Assembly (NCBI GenBank): GCA_009733775.1
Contig: WOGZ01000349.1
Location: 1-33,110 of the forward strand
Length of the DNA stretch: 33,110 nucleotides
DNA from: Alectoria sarmentosa
Taxonomy: Eukaryota > Ascomycota > Lecanoromycetes > Lecanorales > Parmeliaceae
Reading direction: 5' to 3'
Shown here: positions 9,762 to 19,460 of the stretch, piece by piece
Layout of the letters: each line of letters begins with the position of its first letter
How positions within the stretch are numbered: position 1 is the stretch's first letter
Notes under the pieces: model-generated
Database searches by the model: none
What the model was told of the DNA's origin: nothing
What the model saw: only the letters and a program-made list of their open reading frames with translations
Made by a program: the position numbers and the translations under genes

Positions 9762-10783
9762 ATGGCAGACCCGATGGTACAGTCGATCCACAGAGATCCA
9801 GCCTTGTTGTAAGTCTTTCCAGAGGCAAATGTATCTTATTATGGCGGAATTAACAGGAACTGTCTAGCTACTGGATCCTCTTTCCTATTTCTGTTGTCAT
9901 GGTGCGCCACAGGCTCTGGAAAGCTCTGTGATCATGCCACTACTAACAACTCTAGATTCTCACTGGTGTTCTCCGCCACTACGCAACAGTCCTGCTACAG
10001 ACCACTCCGAAAAAGCAAGAACTTCCTGCCTTACGAGAGCAGCGGTCTCTCCTACGGGGAATCAACCTCCGCTCCAGTTGCTCCGTCATTTCCTCAACAG
10101 CCTTCGCCTCTCGAAAGCAGTACCTCGTGTCTGCGTACAAAGATGGAACGTTCCTTAAAGACCCGGAGAATCGGGGCAAACCTGCTGGCAATCCAATGAC
10201 AGATCCAGCAGCCATGGAGGGTATGATGGGCATGATGAAGGGAAATATGGCGATGATGATACCGCAGACGCTGATCATGGGCTGGATCAATGCTTTCTTC
10301 GCTGGTTTTGTTATCAGTACGTTCGATGCTGCATTCGGTGGTTGCCTATCGACTCTGTGCTGATATGGGGTTCGCCAATTAGTGAAGCTCCCGTTCCCCC
10401 TTACGATCCGGTTCAAATCAATGCTGCAGTCTGGTGTCGCTACTCGGGATCTGGATGTGCGATGGGTGTCAAGCCTCTCGTGGTATTTCCTCAACCTTTT
10501 CGGGCTGCAGTCCGTCTTTATCTTCATTCTCGGCAATGACAATGGTAAAGAACTCAACGCTCTCACGCTTTCATAGTAGTAAGCATTCATTGACAAGTCC
10601 GCAGCTGCGAACCAAATGGCACAGCAAATGTCCCAGATGAATCCAGGGGCTGGCGCTGGCATGTTTCAACCGGGCCAGGATCCAGATAAGATGTTTCAAA
10701 GTGAAGCAGAGAATTTGGAAGTTGTAGAACATGAGTACATATTGGAGGGGGTTGAAGATAGATTGCTTGCCAGTATGGGGTAA
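9762..10783 (+). CDS. emc3: ER membrane protein complex subunit 3 (EMC3), 5 exons
   Basis: Exons are 9762-9808, 9868-9901, 9956-10316, 10383-10544 and 10605-10783 (260 aa, normal for the family). Introns are 59, 54, 66 and 60 bp. The second has a perfect TACTAAC branch site but a weak GTGCGC donor, and exon 2 is only 34 nt. EMC3 is an Oxa1/YidC-superfamily core subunit of the EMC insertase, which places tail-anchored and multipass proteins in the ER membrane. Landmarks are the N-terminal IHRDPALFYWILFP segment leading into TM1 (about 16-36, with GVLRHY at its end), a methionine-rich stretch MEGMMGMMKGNMAMMIPQ before TM2 (about 127-150), KLPFPLTIRFKSMLQ, the segment DLDVRWVSSLSWYF leading into TM3 (about 175-198), and a cytosolic tail with EAENLEVVEHEY. 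Each splice junction restores a conserved block. Confidence 0.95.
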
Positions 10784-11148
10784 AAATATCTTCAATGTGA
10801 GGGTTTCGCCTCCATTCAACATCTCCAGCTGTGATTTCTTTGGCGTCGCTTTACATTGTAATTGAAATTGTATTTGTGGGGTATAAATCCTTTTGGTCCA
10901 GTCTGAACCGCAAGAGACTGATCTAGACAAGCATTGACTACTGATATTAATCATGTCTTTCGACAATCGTGACGAGCAGGTTTCACGGCTCTACGACTGC
11001 ATGCGATTCATAGAATTGCATGTGAGTTCAAACTCTGCTAGATTCCAAAGCTTCAACGGAACGCATTTATGCTCCGAATGCCACTCTGTGTCTAAACAAT
11101 GCTCGCCGGTCTTTGCCAAGACGGGATATATCAATCATCTTATCATTA
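10784..11148. other. convergent 3' region between EMC3 and the MscS gene
   Basis: These 365 bp lie between two facing stop codons and should hold both 3' UTRs and poly(A) sites. A 98-codon open frame starting at 10953 (+) runs into the antisense of the MscS gene and shows no domain, so I treat it as chance. No terminator or RNA element was recognised. Confidence 0.5.
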
Positions 11149-14124
11149 CTACCTTATATTCCTCATCTCGAAATCCTCCGTTCGAGTTCTTCCGGTGTAT
11201 TCGAGGCGCAGGCGTCGTTCAAATGACTGCAGGGCACCAGTGCTTGTAGGTCCGGCGGCAGGCATAGCAGCATCCGAGTTCCCAGATTCAGTACCTGGTC
11301 GAACAGCCTGGGGGCTGACAATGCCAGTGCGCGGATCGATCCTATCAGATGGCCCAGTCACTTCGGGAATATCTGCCATGCCCTGCTCCATCAAGTCTCT
11401 CTCTTCGTCTCCATCGTCTGATCTGTTGGCCCTGGAGAAGAAGCGGTTTCGGTGAACCAGCGAATTGCGTCTCCTCGGTTTGGACTGAGAGTCCGTGGAG
11501 GCGCGGCGGCCTAGACGGAAAGGCGTTCGAGTATAGCCGGTGCGAGATTCTGCTCGTCGGGGAGTGGCATTTTCTTCTCGGCGATTGGCCTCGTCCTCCT
11601 CGATGATTCGAACGCGGGTCTCACGAGAATCGGCGTTTGAGTCTGTCCTAGTTTCGGGGACACGAGTCTGGCTGCGACCGTTGTCCAAATCGCCCATGAA
11701 GTCTGCTGAGCTGACATCTTTCATACCGATAGAAAAGTCCACACGTTTCGACATAGCGGAAATAGACTCACCTCGGGGCCTCGACGTGTGGGAGCCAGTC
11801 CTGATAATTGATCGATTACGATCGGTACCGAGACTGTCTGCAGCATTCGGAACGAAAGCTGGATCGCGAGCGAGTGATCCAGACCGCGGGCTTGGACCAG
11901 ACTGGTTTTCGTTGTTTGAAATGTCCGAAATTTCTGCGGCTCTTACCCCAGTCTGATGGTAATAGAATGGCGTATCCTCATTGGTTCCGGGTATACGTCT
12001 ACGAGGTCCTTCAATGCCGATCTCCTGCATTGATACCATCATAGCGCAGATGAATTTGTTGCGACGCTGGAGCCGAAGAAGTTCATTTTGCCAATTCGAT
12101 TTGTAAAAGAATATGACATTGAGGTTGACAGAATACGCCTCGACGATGTCACGGATCTCTGTCAAAATGTTTGGCTGATACTCTCGCTTCTCTGCTTTCA
12201 CGTATTCGAGCAAACGAGAGCGAAGTTCATCGATTTGATCTAGAGTAGTGCCAAATTTAACAGTCAACGGGACTGCTTCCGCAAGGCCTCCGGAACGACG
12301 CATGTTGAGGATGAAGAGCGTGTTCAAATAGCTGTTGGGAGCTTGAACGATGTGACCCTCCATCTTCTTGAACTCCGTGAAGAGAAGAGATATCTCCTTG
12401 ACCAGATAATCGTCGCCTTTCAGAGCCGCACCTGTATTTCCATATATTGTTATTCGATCGCCGACATCGAAGGGATGCTTGACGAGAACGAAGATGCAGG
12501 ATTGGAGAAACTCCTGGGCTGTAGCGGAGAAAAGCCAGGACAATGCCAGAACAGCAGATCCAGCACTGGTTAAAACACCAGCGGCCGATGTCGAGATCAA
12601 CGATAAGAAGACTAAAACGGTGATGATCAGAACAAAGAATAGCAGAATCGCATCAAGCTTTGCCACGACCGAATCCAGATCCTTCAAGGATGCTGTGATG
12701 GATTTACGTTCCTTCCCGATATCAACGCTGACAGCCTCGAGTTCAGTCATGGAAATATCGCCGTTCATATCTTTATCGAACATGGCGAAAGCGCTGTCTG
12801 CTTCTTCATCGTTGTCAAAGGCATGCTTCAAGTCTTCCGAAGAGATGGTATCAGCTTCCTCTTTGACGAAAGTCCTGTATAATCGTCGCGCGAGCACCTG
12901 GGACTGTGAGGGGGAAGACAGCAAGGTAAGCACGAGTTGGCGAGGGTGGGTGCTCTTTGTGACTGCCTTGCCGGTGAAATCACCAGCGACATTGCCAGCT
13001 ACGTCTCCGACCTTCCCAAAGACGCTCTGGGTCTTCTTTTGTGCCTCGTTCAGATACTGCATTGGAGTTCGCGCTCCAGAACCTGACGGGGTACGCTCCT
13101 CGAAATCAGAGTCCTCCATTGCAATTTTCTCTTTGGAATATTGATACAGCTTCGTAAGACTGCCGATTTGAAATTTGTTGATCTCAATGCGGTCGGCATA
13201 GGTTCGGAGATGAAAGCTGATAGCAATAAGCTGAATGATAATCTTTTCGCCAAAATTCAGAGTGACCCCCGTAAATATGGAGACAATGACTTTGTTCATT
13301 GCCGCCTCCCAGGATTTTACCTTGGTATCTCCATCAAGGTGATGATGTATCATGATAGGAAGGAAGGAAATCAACACAGCGAGCATCCAAAAAAACAACG
13401 TGGCCGGAATCTCGAGTTGTTTGCACATGTCCCTCCATTTCTTGCTGTTGTTGGTAAAGACGCTAGAGACGAGGCCTGCAGGCCATGGTAAAGACTTGGC
13501 CACGATTCGTGCTCCCCAGAGGGTGAGCCAAATTATCTCGAGCCAAACGCAGAACCAAAGTAGCCGGACTCCGCCCACCGTGGCTCTTTTGAATACTAGA
13601 CCGCCAATGAGCAAGGGAATGAGGATGATCAACACCAAAGGGACGATATACATGAAATATCGAATCAGCCAATTGGAGTCGTGAATCTTCTTGAATACCC
13701 TGGCGAAACTGCTGTCGGGGTGCTCTGGCGGTTTGAAGGTTGACGCCTTCTCGTGTATAGGATTCGTATTGACGTCGAATTGGTCGACAGGTTCCGGGCT
13801 GGACCTTGAACGATGTATCGACATCGACCTAGTCAAGCCAGTAGGTACTTGCTGGCTTTGGGACCTTGACACCTTCCTCTCTGCCTGCAACATTGCCAGA
13901 TCATCCTCCAGCCGCTGTTCTTCTTCTCGTGACTGGGATTGTGATGCTTTCCCTCCGAGGGTTTGCTGAGGCTGAGCGTCATTGGTCGCAGACCTCTCTG
14001 GACGATCATACTCGTTGGACAGCGTGCCCTCGTCATCAGAATCACTCGAGCGGCCAACAGTGTGGGCGGGATATTGAGGCGGTGCAAGTTGAGGTTGGCG
14101 TATTTCTTCGACCGGCGTAGACAT
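11149..14124 (-). CDS. EF-hand MscS-type mechanosensitive channel (Msy1/Msy2-like)
   Basis: A single uninterrupted frame of 991 aa. The N-terminal 150 residues are acidic/serine-rich and probably cytosolic. Four hydrophobic spans follow at about 152-178, 186-212, 238-260 and 275-305, then a soluble linker with a canonical EF-hand loop DKDMNGDISMTE (residues 450-461). After it come two further spans at about 491-513 and 515-546, the second being the glycine/alanine-rich pore helix (TSAGSAVLALSWLFSATAQE). The MscS beta domain follows directly (FVLVKHPFDVGDRITIYG, then HIVQAPNSYLNTLFILNMRR). The C-terminal 270 residues are disordered and rich in Arg/Ser/Glu. This order, EF-hand before MscS pore, is that of fission yeast Msy1 and Msy2, ER channels that adjust calcium during hypo-osmotic shock; ER location here is by homology only. 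Calcium gating through the EF-hand is inferred. Its start codon faces the AT-rich isochore about 0.5 kb away. Confidence 0.93.
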   Translation of the reverse strand: MSTPVEEIRQPQLAPPQYPAHTVGRSSDSDDEGTLSNEYDRPERSATNDAQPQQTLGGKASQSQSREEEQRLEDDLAMLQAERKVSRSQSQQVPTGLTRSMSIHRSRSSPEPVDQFDVNTNPIHEKASTFKPPEHPDSSFARVFKKIHDSNWLIRYFMYIVPLVLIILIPLLIGGLVFKRATVGGVRLLWFCVWLEIIWLTLWGARIVAKSLPWPAGLVSSVFTNNSKKWRDMCKQLEIPATLFFWMLAVLISFLPIMIHHHLDGDTKVKSWEAAMNKVIVSIFTGVTLNFGEKIIIQLIAISFHLRTYADRIEINKFQIGSLTKLYQYSKEKIAMEDSDFEERTPSGSGARTPMQYLNEAQKKTQSVFGKVGDVAGNVAGDFTGKAVTKSTHPRQLVLTLLSSPSQSQVLARRLYRTFVKEEADTISSEDLKHAFDNDEEADSAFAMFDKDMNGDISMTELEAVSVDIGKERKSITASLKDLDSVVAKLDAILLFFVLIITVLVFLSLISTSAAGVLTSAGSAVLALSWLFSATAQEFLQSCIFVLVKHPFDVGDRITIYGNTGAALKGDDYLVKEISLLFTEFKKMEGHIVQAPNSYLNTLFILNMRRSGGLAEAVPLTVKFGTTLDQIDELRSRLLEYVKAEKREYQPNILTEIRDIVEAYSVNLNVIFFYKSNWQNELLRLQRRNKFICAMMVSMQEIGIEGPRRRIPGTNEDTPFYYHQTGVRAAEISDISNNENQSGPSPRSGSLARDPAFVPNAADSLGTDRNRSIIRTGSHTSRPRGESISAMSKRVDFSIGMKDVSSADFMGDLDNGRSQTRVPETRTDSNADSRETRVRIIEEDEANRREENATPRRAESRTGYTRTPFRLGRRASTDSQSKPRRRNSLVHRNRFFSRANRSDDGDEERDLMEQGMADIPEVTGPSDRIDPRTGIVSPQAVRPGTESGNSDAAMPAAGPTSTGALQSFERRLRLEYTGRTRTEDFEMRNIR

Positions 14125-14556
14125 TATGGTCCTAAGGCGGTATCTGACGCGTTCTTTTCGTCAGGATTGATCGAGGGTGTTCGTAGGGGGTGAGTCAGAG
14201 GAGGATGTAGAAAAGATTTTGAGAATATCGGAGGAGTGGAGCGCCGTGCTGCATTGGAGTGAAATTGGAGGGAACAAAGCGAGTGTGGGGGTGGTTGTGA
14301 AGAATGATGGCTCACAGCACAAAGTCGACTTGACAAGAAAATATCATTGAAGAAAGAAAGTCAATATTACAATACGGGCATTGTCACTCTTTTTCTTCTT
14401 CTTGTTTTCTTTTCTTTTTGTCGATGGACCAGCGGAGAAGTGAGCACTGGTGGAAAGTAACAAGAGAGGCTGCGTTGCTATCTATTAAAAGACTGTCGAT
14501 TAAAGGTGAAGGTAAAGAATACCCCTATTTTCGTATGTCTTGGGAAACTAAACAAA
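14125..14556 (-). promoter_or_regulatory. 5' flank of the MscS gene with pyrimidine-rich tract
   Basis: This is the last stretch of ordinary base composition before the isochore. A CT-rich run (about 14,386-14,419, read on the + strand as CTCTTTTTCTTCTTCTTG and onward) is a purine tract for the minus-strand gene, as often found in fungal promoters and 5' UTRs. No other element is clear. Two overlapping short open frames near 14,418-14,691 carry no domain. Confidence 0.45.
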
Positions 14557-15021
14557 AAATCCGCAATTCTGGCACCCCCCCAAAATCAAAAATCAAAAGT
14601 TTTGTTTCTCAAACAACTTCACAACGATAACTCGCAAAACTTTAAGAATTATATAAATCTTAAAAGATGTATTAAAGAGTACTCCGTTTGATTTATAAAA
14701 GATTTTAATTATTCGCTATATTGTAAAATATAAATTTATCAAATTTTCGAGATTTTTAAAATAGTTTTAACAATCAAAAAAATAGTCGAGGTAACATTTT
14801 AATATAAAGTTACACGAACGTGTTTTCGCTATAAATTCTTTATTTACGATATTATTCGCGATTTTAAAAACAATTTTTTCTATAATTAAAATATTTATTA
14901 TTTAATATAATCGATAAACGTTATAAATTTCTTAAATTATAAAGAATTGTGATTGTGAAATTATTTACGAAATATGATTTTTGATTTTTGATTTTAAAGA
15001 AGTGCTAGAATCGCGGATTTA
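14557..15021. mobile_element. terminal-inverted-repeat element (MITE-like), about 0.46 kb
   Basis: About 100 bp at the left end (from AATCCGCAATTCTGGCAC near 14,559) are matched in reverse complement at the right end (to GTGCTAGAATCGCGGATT near 15,003-15,020). Shared blocks include AAAATCAAAAATCAAAA and CTTCACAA/TTTCACAA. The right copy differs mainly by C-to-T and G-to-A changes. The interior is AT-rich without a coding frame, so the element would be non-autonomous. No target duplication could be settled because the flanks are A/T-rich. The AT-isochore boundary (about 14,640) falls within this element. Confidence 0.65.
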
Positions 15022-15043
15022 TTATTTTATTTTTTAAAATATA

Positions 15044-15196
15044 TGTCACGATACGTTAAGACTTTTATTATTAATCGACTTTAATCGTCGCTAGTTAGCT
15101 TAACATCGCATATATTTGCGAAGTAAACATATAATTTTTTTATATATATCTTATACACACATCATAAATATATGATTTAAATTTTATTTCTTAATA
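15044..15196. repeat. left LTR of the miniature element
   Basis: Direct partner of 16,600-16,752 at constant offset. It keeps the TG start, while the terminal CA has become TA. Shared blocks are ACGATACGTTAA, CTTTTATTATTAATC and TTAACATCGCA. Confidence 0.75.
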
Positions 15197-16599
15197 ATTA
15201 ATAGTCACACTTAACTCAAATTCTCTTTCGAGTCGTTTATATCGTCGTTTAATTCGTGATTATTATATATCGATAGTTAATTTCTCGCGTTTTCGTTACG
15301 TAGCTAGATTATAGTTTACACATTATATATTATCGTCAATTTTTTTAATAAATTATTTAATATATCATGATCTCATTAATCAATTAAAAGTTTTATAATA
15401 AAATCTTAATTCGATAAATTATAATTGAATTAAAAGAAGAACACGAAAAAAATAGCGAAGAAAATAACGAAAAGTTAATTAATATTATTATTAATTAATA
15501 ACTTAAAATATCATTATTATTTTTAATTTTTTTAAAGTTTTTAAAGTAATAAATATATAATATAATGAATTTGTTTTAAAATATGCTATATACGACGTTA
15601 TAATAATTTCTTTCTTTATAAACAATCTTAATAACTTCGCTTTCTATTATCAAAGAATCAAATATTTCTCTTTCGAAAAACTCGTTTTCACATATAATTT
15701 CACGTTTATTATAAATTGAAGAAGTGAGATATTTTGATTTGAAGTATTAATCAGAGTAGGAAATTAAAAATTCAATAAATAACTTAGTTATCAATGTTGA
15801 CAAATACGTTTATTATTAAAACGTTTATATTTTTGTTAATAAACTTAAAAATTTAATCAATTAATATTTAGAAATTAAATCGATTATAATATTATATTTT
15901 CGTAATTTCGCATTAATGTAATATTTAATAAAGTTAATCGAATTGAAACGAGATCTTTTGCGAGATATAAATTTAAATCGATAATATATTACATTAATTG
16001 ATCGATTTAAAACGAGAATATTAATAATTCTATCGCAATTAATAAAGCAAACGTATTTATTAATTAACGTGAAATTTGTTTTTTCTCGAGCATTCATTTA
16101 GCAAATATTTTATTTAATTAAATTAATCGAATTTCATTTCACATATAATTAATTAACATTATTTTGAAATTAATTCGTCGTTAATTTACGTCGCGATATA
16201 TCGAAATCACGTTTTATTATTATATTACGTTAATTCTTCGAATAAATAAATAATAAAACATTCATTTAAATGAAGTTAATTTAAAAATAGTAATAGCGCT
16301 TATGATAAAATAGGTTTGCTTTTTATAATCTTGCATTTATTCGTTATATAAATAAATAAAGAAACGCTTTTTCGTAATAATAATCGTAAAAGAAAAACAA
16401 TTATCGTTTTTTATTAAAGATATCGATAAATAATAACAAAAATCACGCATATTTAATTAACGTTATTTCGAACGATTATAATTTATATAAAAAAGAGAAG
16501 AATGCAAATTAAAAGTTTTATAATTATAAAAATGAAGAATTTTAATTAATTAATATTAATTATAAAAATATGACATTTTTTCGTTTTTTGTGAGCATAT

Positions 16600-16752
16600 T
16601 ATTACGATACGTTAAAACTTTTATTATTAATCAATCTTAATCGTTATTAGTCGATTTAACATCGCACATATTTGCGAAATAAACACATAAATTCTTTATA
16701 TACATTTTATATATACATTATAAATATATAATTCAAATTTTATTTTTTAACA
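16600..16752. repeat. right LTR of the miniature element
   Basis: Direct partner of 15,044-15,196. It keeps the CA end, while the initial TG has become TA. It differs from the left copy mostly by C/T and G/A transitions in both directions, as expected if the two copies were mutated independently. Confidence 0.75.
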
Positions 16753-17908
16753 ATATACGAAAATAAAAGTAAATTAAAATGTGCGAATAATTAATTCGAG
16801 AGTATTTTAAAAGTTAAATTCGATTATATTTACGAAGTAAGAGAATTAAATATAAGCTTATTATTAAAGATATAAAAAGTTATTAAGTAAATTAATTATA
16901 TATAATTTAATAACTCTTTTATGATTATTTACGCAATAAATATAACATTATTATTCGAAATCTCGATTTTATAAAATTTTGAATTATAAATTGTATTTTT
17001 TATTAAAGACCGACGATCTCGCTTAAATCGTTAATTAAAAATGAAAGTTTAATGAAATTTCAATTAACGTAAAATCTTAATAGTTAATTTATATAACTCG
17101 TAACTTTAACTCATTTTTACGTTTTTATCGTAATCTTTTTTATCTTTTTTAATAACAAATTATTCGTTTTTATGAAATATTTTATTATAAACGTAGACGT
17201 TATCGAATAATAATAAGAAATAAAAAAGTTGAATTGAATTCAAAAACAATAAATTTATAATTAATTGAAAATAAGTTTTTATTAAAATTAAACGTAAGAT
17301 TAAATAATATAAGTATTATAAAAAAAAAATGAATTATAATATTTTTATTTAATAAAAGTATATGTATATATAAGTTTTAATAAATTAAAAATTGTTAACA
17401 CATTATTGAAATATTATTAAAGTATTGTTAATGCATTAATAATATTAACAATTTATTATTGAAAAATTGTTGAAAAATTGTTAATAATTTGTTAATTAAA
17501 TCTTTAATTGTTAACGCGTTAATAATTTATTATTAAAGCGCGATTTGTAAACGATAAAATTTTCGTAAAATAATAAATAAATAAAAGTTATAAAGATAAT
17601 TAAAAATATTAATATTTTGTTATTAAATAAAGTTTAAAATAAATAGTTTTAAAAATGTTAAAGTTTTATAAATAATTTTTTTTTTATAATTTTTATATAA
17701 ATTATATAAATTATAAAAATTATAAAAGTATTAATATTTTATTAATTAATGATTTTTTATAAAAATTTTAATGTTTTATTAATTTAAAAAAATATTTTAA
17801 AAAATAATAAAAATATCGATATTATATTAATAAATGAAAATAAAATATTATAAAAAATAATAAAAGAAAAATAAGAAAAATATTATAAAAATATCGATAT
17901 TTTAAAGA
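16753..17908. other. AT-rich DNA without recognisable gene
   Basis: Extremely AT-rich; some lines have only a few G or C bases. Around 17,385-17,530 there are many overlapping TTGTTAA/TTAACAA words with local dyad symmetry. No coding frame, LTR pair or TIR pair could be assigned. Confidence 0.5.
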
Positions 17909-18671
17909 AAACACGCGACTTGAAAATGAAACATGTTAATTTTACTAATTTTATGTTTAAATCGACTTTTCGTTAATTTTTTTATTAACGATTTATTGAT
18001 TATTCATTTATTATAATGTTATATTTTTATATATTTTAAAAAAATTATTTTATTTAAAAACTTTGAATGTATAAAACATTAATAAATTATAATAATATAT
18101 TTATATTAATAATGTAAATTATATAATAGCGCATAAACACTTAATTATAAATAATTTTACATTCTTTAAAATAAACGTTAATATTTATTTATAAAGATGT
18201 TTTATTATTATTAAATTATTTTAAATATATTATCGATTATAAGTCGATAGAAAGTTAATAAAGAGTTAATAAAAAGTTAATAACAATTTAACGAAAAGTT
18301 GATTTTAAATAATTTACGATTAATTAAAAATTAAATATTATTGATTTAAAGTTAATAAATTACGATAATATTAATATTTTTCGAAAAATTTATTCAAGTT
18401 CGATAAAATTATAAAATTATATATATTAATTTTTTATATAAATTTTTCGAAAAAAATCGAAAAATCGAAAAATAAATTATATAACGTTAATTTCGTAAGA
18501 TATACGTTAAGTAAAATACTCGTTTTAATATAAAATTTAATATATAATTTAAAAATAATATATTTATTATAAATATATAATAATGTAACATTTCAATAAA
18601 TGAATAATTAATAAATTATTATTAAGAAATTAATAGAAAGTCGATTTCAACATAAAATTAATATTATTAAC

Positions 18672-18866
18672 TATTATGATTTCAGGTTCGATATGGTTTA
18701 TCATTATTGATTAAGGCTAGTTTTACGACTTAGTTTTACATTAATGTGTTAAGTCGTAACCTAATCTCTTACTTTTACATGCATGCATTTGTACTTAAAA
18801 CCTCATAGTTAGAATTTCATTCAAATCACGTTTAAACACTACTTAGTTCTACGTGTAGTCTCTGAC
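18672..18866. mobile_element. 195-bp insert with ATTAAC direct flanks and normal base composition
   Basis: The segment is flanked by ATTAAC on both sides (18,666-18,671 and 18,867-18,872). The corresponding site at the other TIR (GTTAAT at 17,935-17,940, read in reverse complement) is uninterrupted, so this behaves as an insertion with a 6-bp target duplication. It is clearly richer in G and C than everything around it. No terminal inverted repeats or coding frame are seen. It could be a small solo LTR or another short element, or simply single-copy DNA that RIP did not target. Confidence 0.5.
18723..18759. other. hairpin with perfect 10-bp stem
   Basis: TTACGACTTA at 18,723-18,732 pairs with TAAGTCGTAA at 18,750-18,759, and the loop contains the palindrome ACATTAATGT. 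It lies inside the 195-bp non-AT-rich insert. Confidence 0.6.
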
Positions 18867-19460
18867 ATTAACATATTTCATTTTCAAGTCGCGTGTTTAT
18901 TTTAAGATGTTTATAAATAATGTATAATTTTTAAATTATATATTAAAATTCGCATTAAAGCGAGTATTTCGCTTAACGTATATCTTTTAAATTATCAACG
19001 TCACGTAATTTATTTTTCGATTTTTCGATTTTTTTCGAAAATTTTATATAAAAAATTAATATATATAATTTTATAAATTTATCGAACTTAAAGAAATTTT
19101 TCAAAAAAATACGAATATTATCGTAATTTATTGATTTCAAATTATTAATAATTATAACATAATTTATAACTAATCTTAAATTATTTAAAATTAACTTTTT
19201 ATTAAATGTTTATTAACTTTTTATTAACTTCTCATTAATTTACAATCAACGATACATTTTCAATAATTTAATAATAATAAAATATTTTCAATAATGAAGA
19301 TTATTGAAGATTAACGTTTAATTTGAAAATGTAACATTATTTATTATTGAATGTTTATGCGCTATTATGCAGTTCACATTATTAACGCGAATAAAACATT
19401 ATTATTTATTAACATTTAATACACTTAAAATTTCTAAATTGAGTAATTTTTTTAAAACAA

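Larger units (their letters stand above)
15044..16752. mobile_element. miniature LTR element (1.7 kb) with 5-bp target duplication
   Basis: Two direct repeats of 153 bp lie exactly 1,556 bp apart and are flanked by ATATA on both outer sides (15,039-15,043 and 16,753-16,757). The left repeat starts TGTCACGATACG and its end reads TTCTTAATA; the right starts TATTACGATACG and ends TTTTTTAACA, so an original TGT...ACA pair explains both with one RIP-type change at each altered end. The 1.4-kb interior is AT-rich and shows no recognisable retroviral-type domain. One open minus-strand frame (16,097-15,861, 78 codons) has no family I can name. The size fits a TRIM-like non-autonomous or internally deleted element. 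Orientation is uncertain. Confidence 0.72.
17909..18898. mobile_element. TIR-bounded element interrupted by a 195-bp insert
   Basis: The outermost 32 bp at 17,909-17,940 (AAACACGCGACTTGAAAATG and onward) recur in reverse complement at 18,867-18,898 with one mismatch. The adjoining 88 bp (17,934-18,021) recur in reverse complement at 18,588-18,671, but there the two parts are separated by 18,672-18,866. Removing that insert gives an element of about 0.79 kb with TIRs of about 110 bp. The interior has no coding frame. This looks like a non-autonomous DNA element; the superfamily is unknown. Confidence 0.6.
18020..19460. repeat. large inverted repeat, arms about 0.55 kb
   Basis: The left arm (about 18,020-18,590) and right arm (about 18,890-19,460) are reverse complements over most of their length. 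Matching landmarks are the AATAGCGCATAAAC word, the ATATACGTTAAG word and the TTTCGAAAAAAATCGAAAAA block. The left arm has T or A in many places where the right arm keeps C or G, so the left arm is more heavily mutated. The right arm lies partly outside the TIR-bounded element and probably belongs to a second, oppositely oriented partial copy. Confidence 0.7.

Noticed and set aside
10953..11249. Small plus-strand gene after EMC3
   Set aside because: It overlaps the 3' end of the MscS gene antisense, has no domain and no supporting context.
15861..16097. 78-codon minus frame as a real gene in the miniature LTR element
   Set aside because: No domain, strongly AT-biased residues and enclosed in a non-autonomous element; kept only as a note there.
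16753..17908. CRISPR-like array suggested by recurring TTGTTAA words
   Set aside because: Spacing is irregular and the words are low-complexity; the sequence is eukaryotic.
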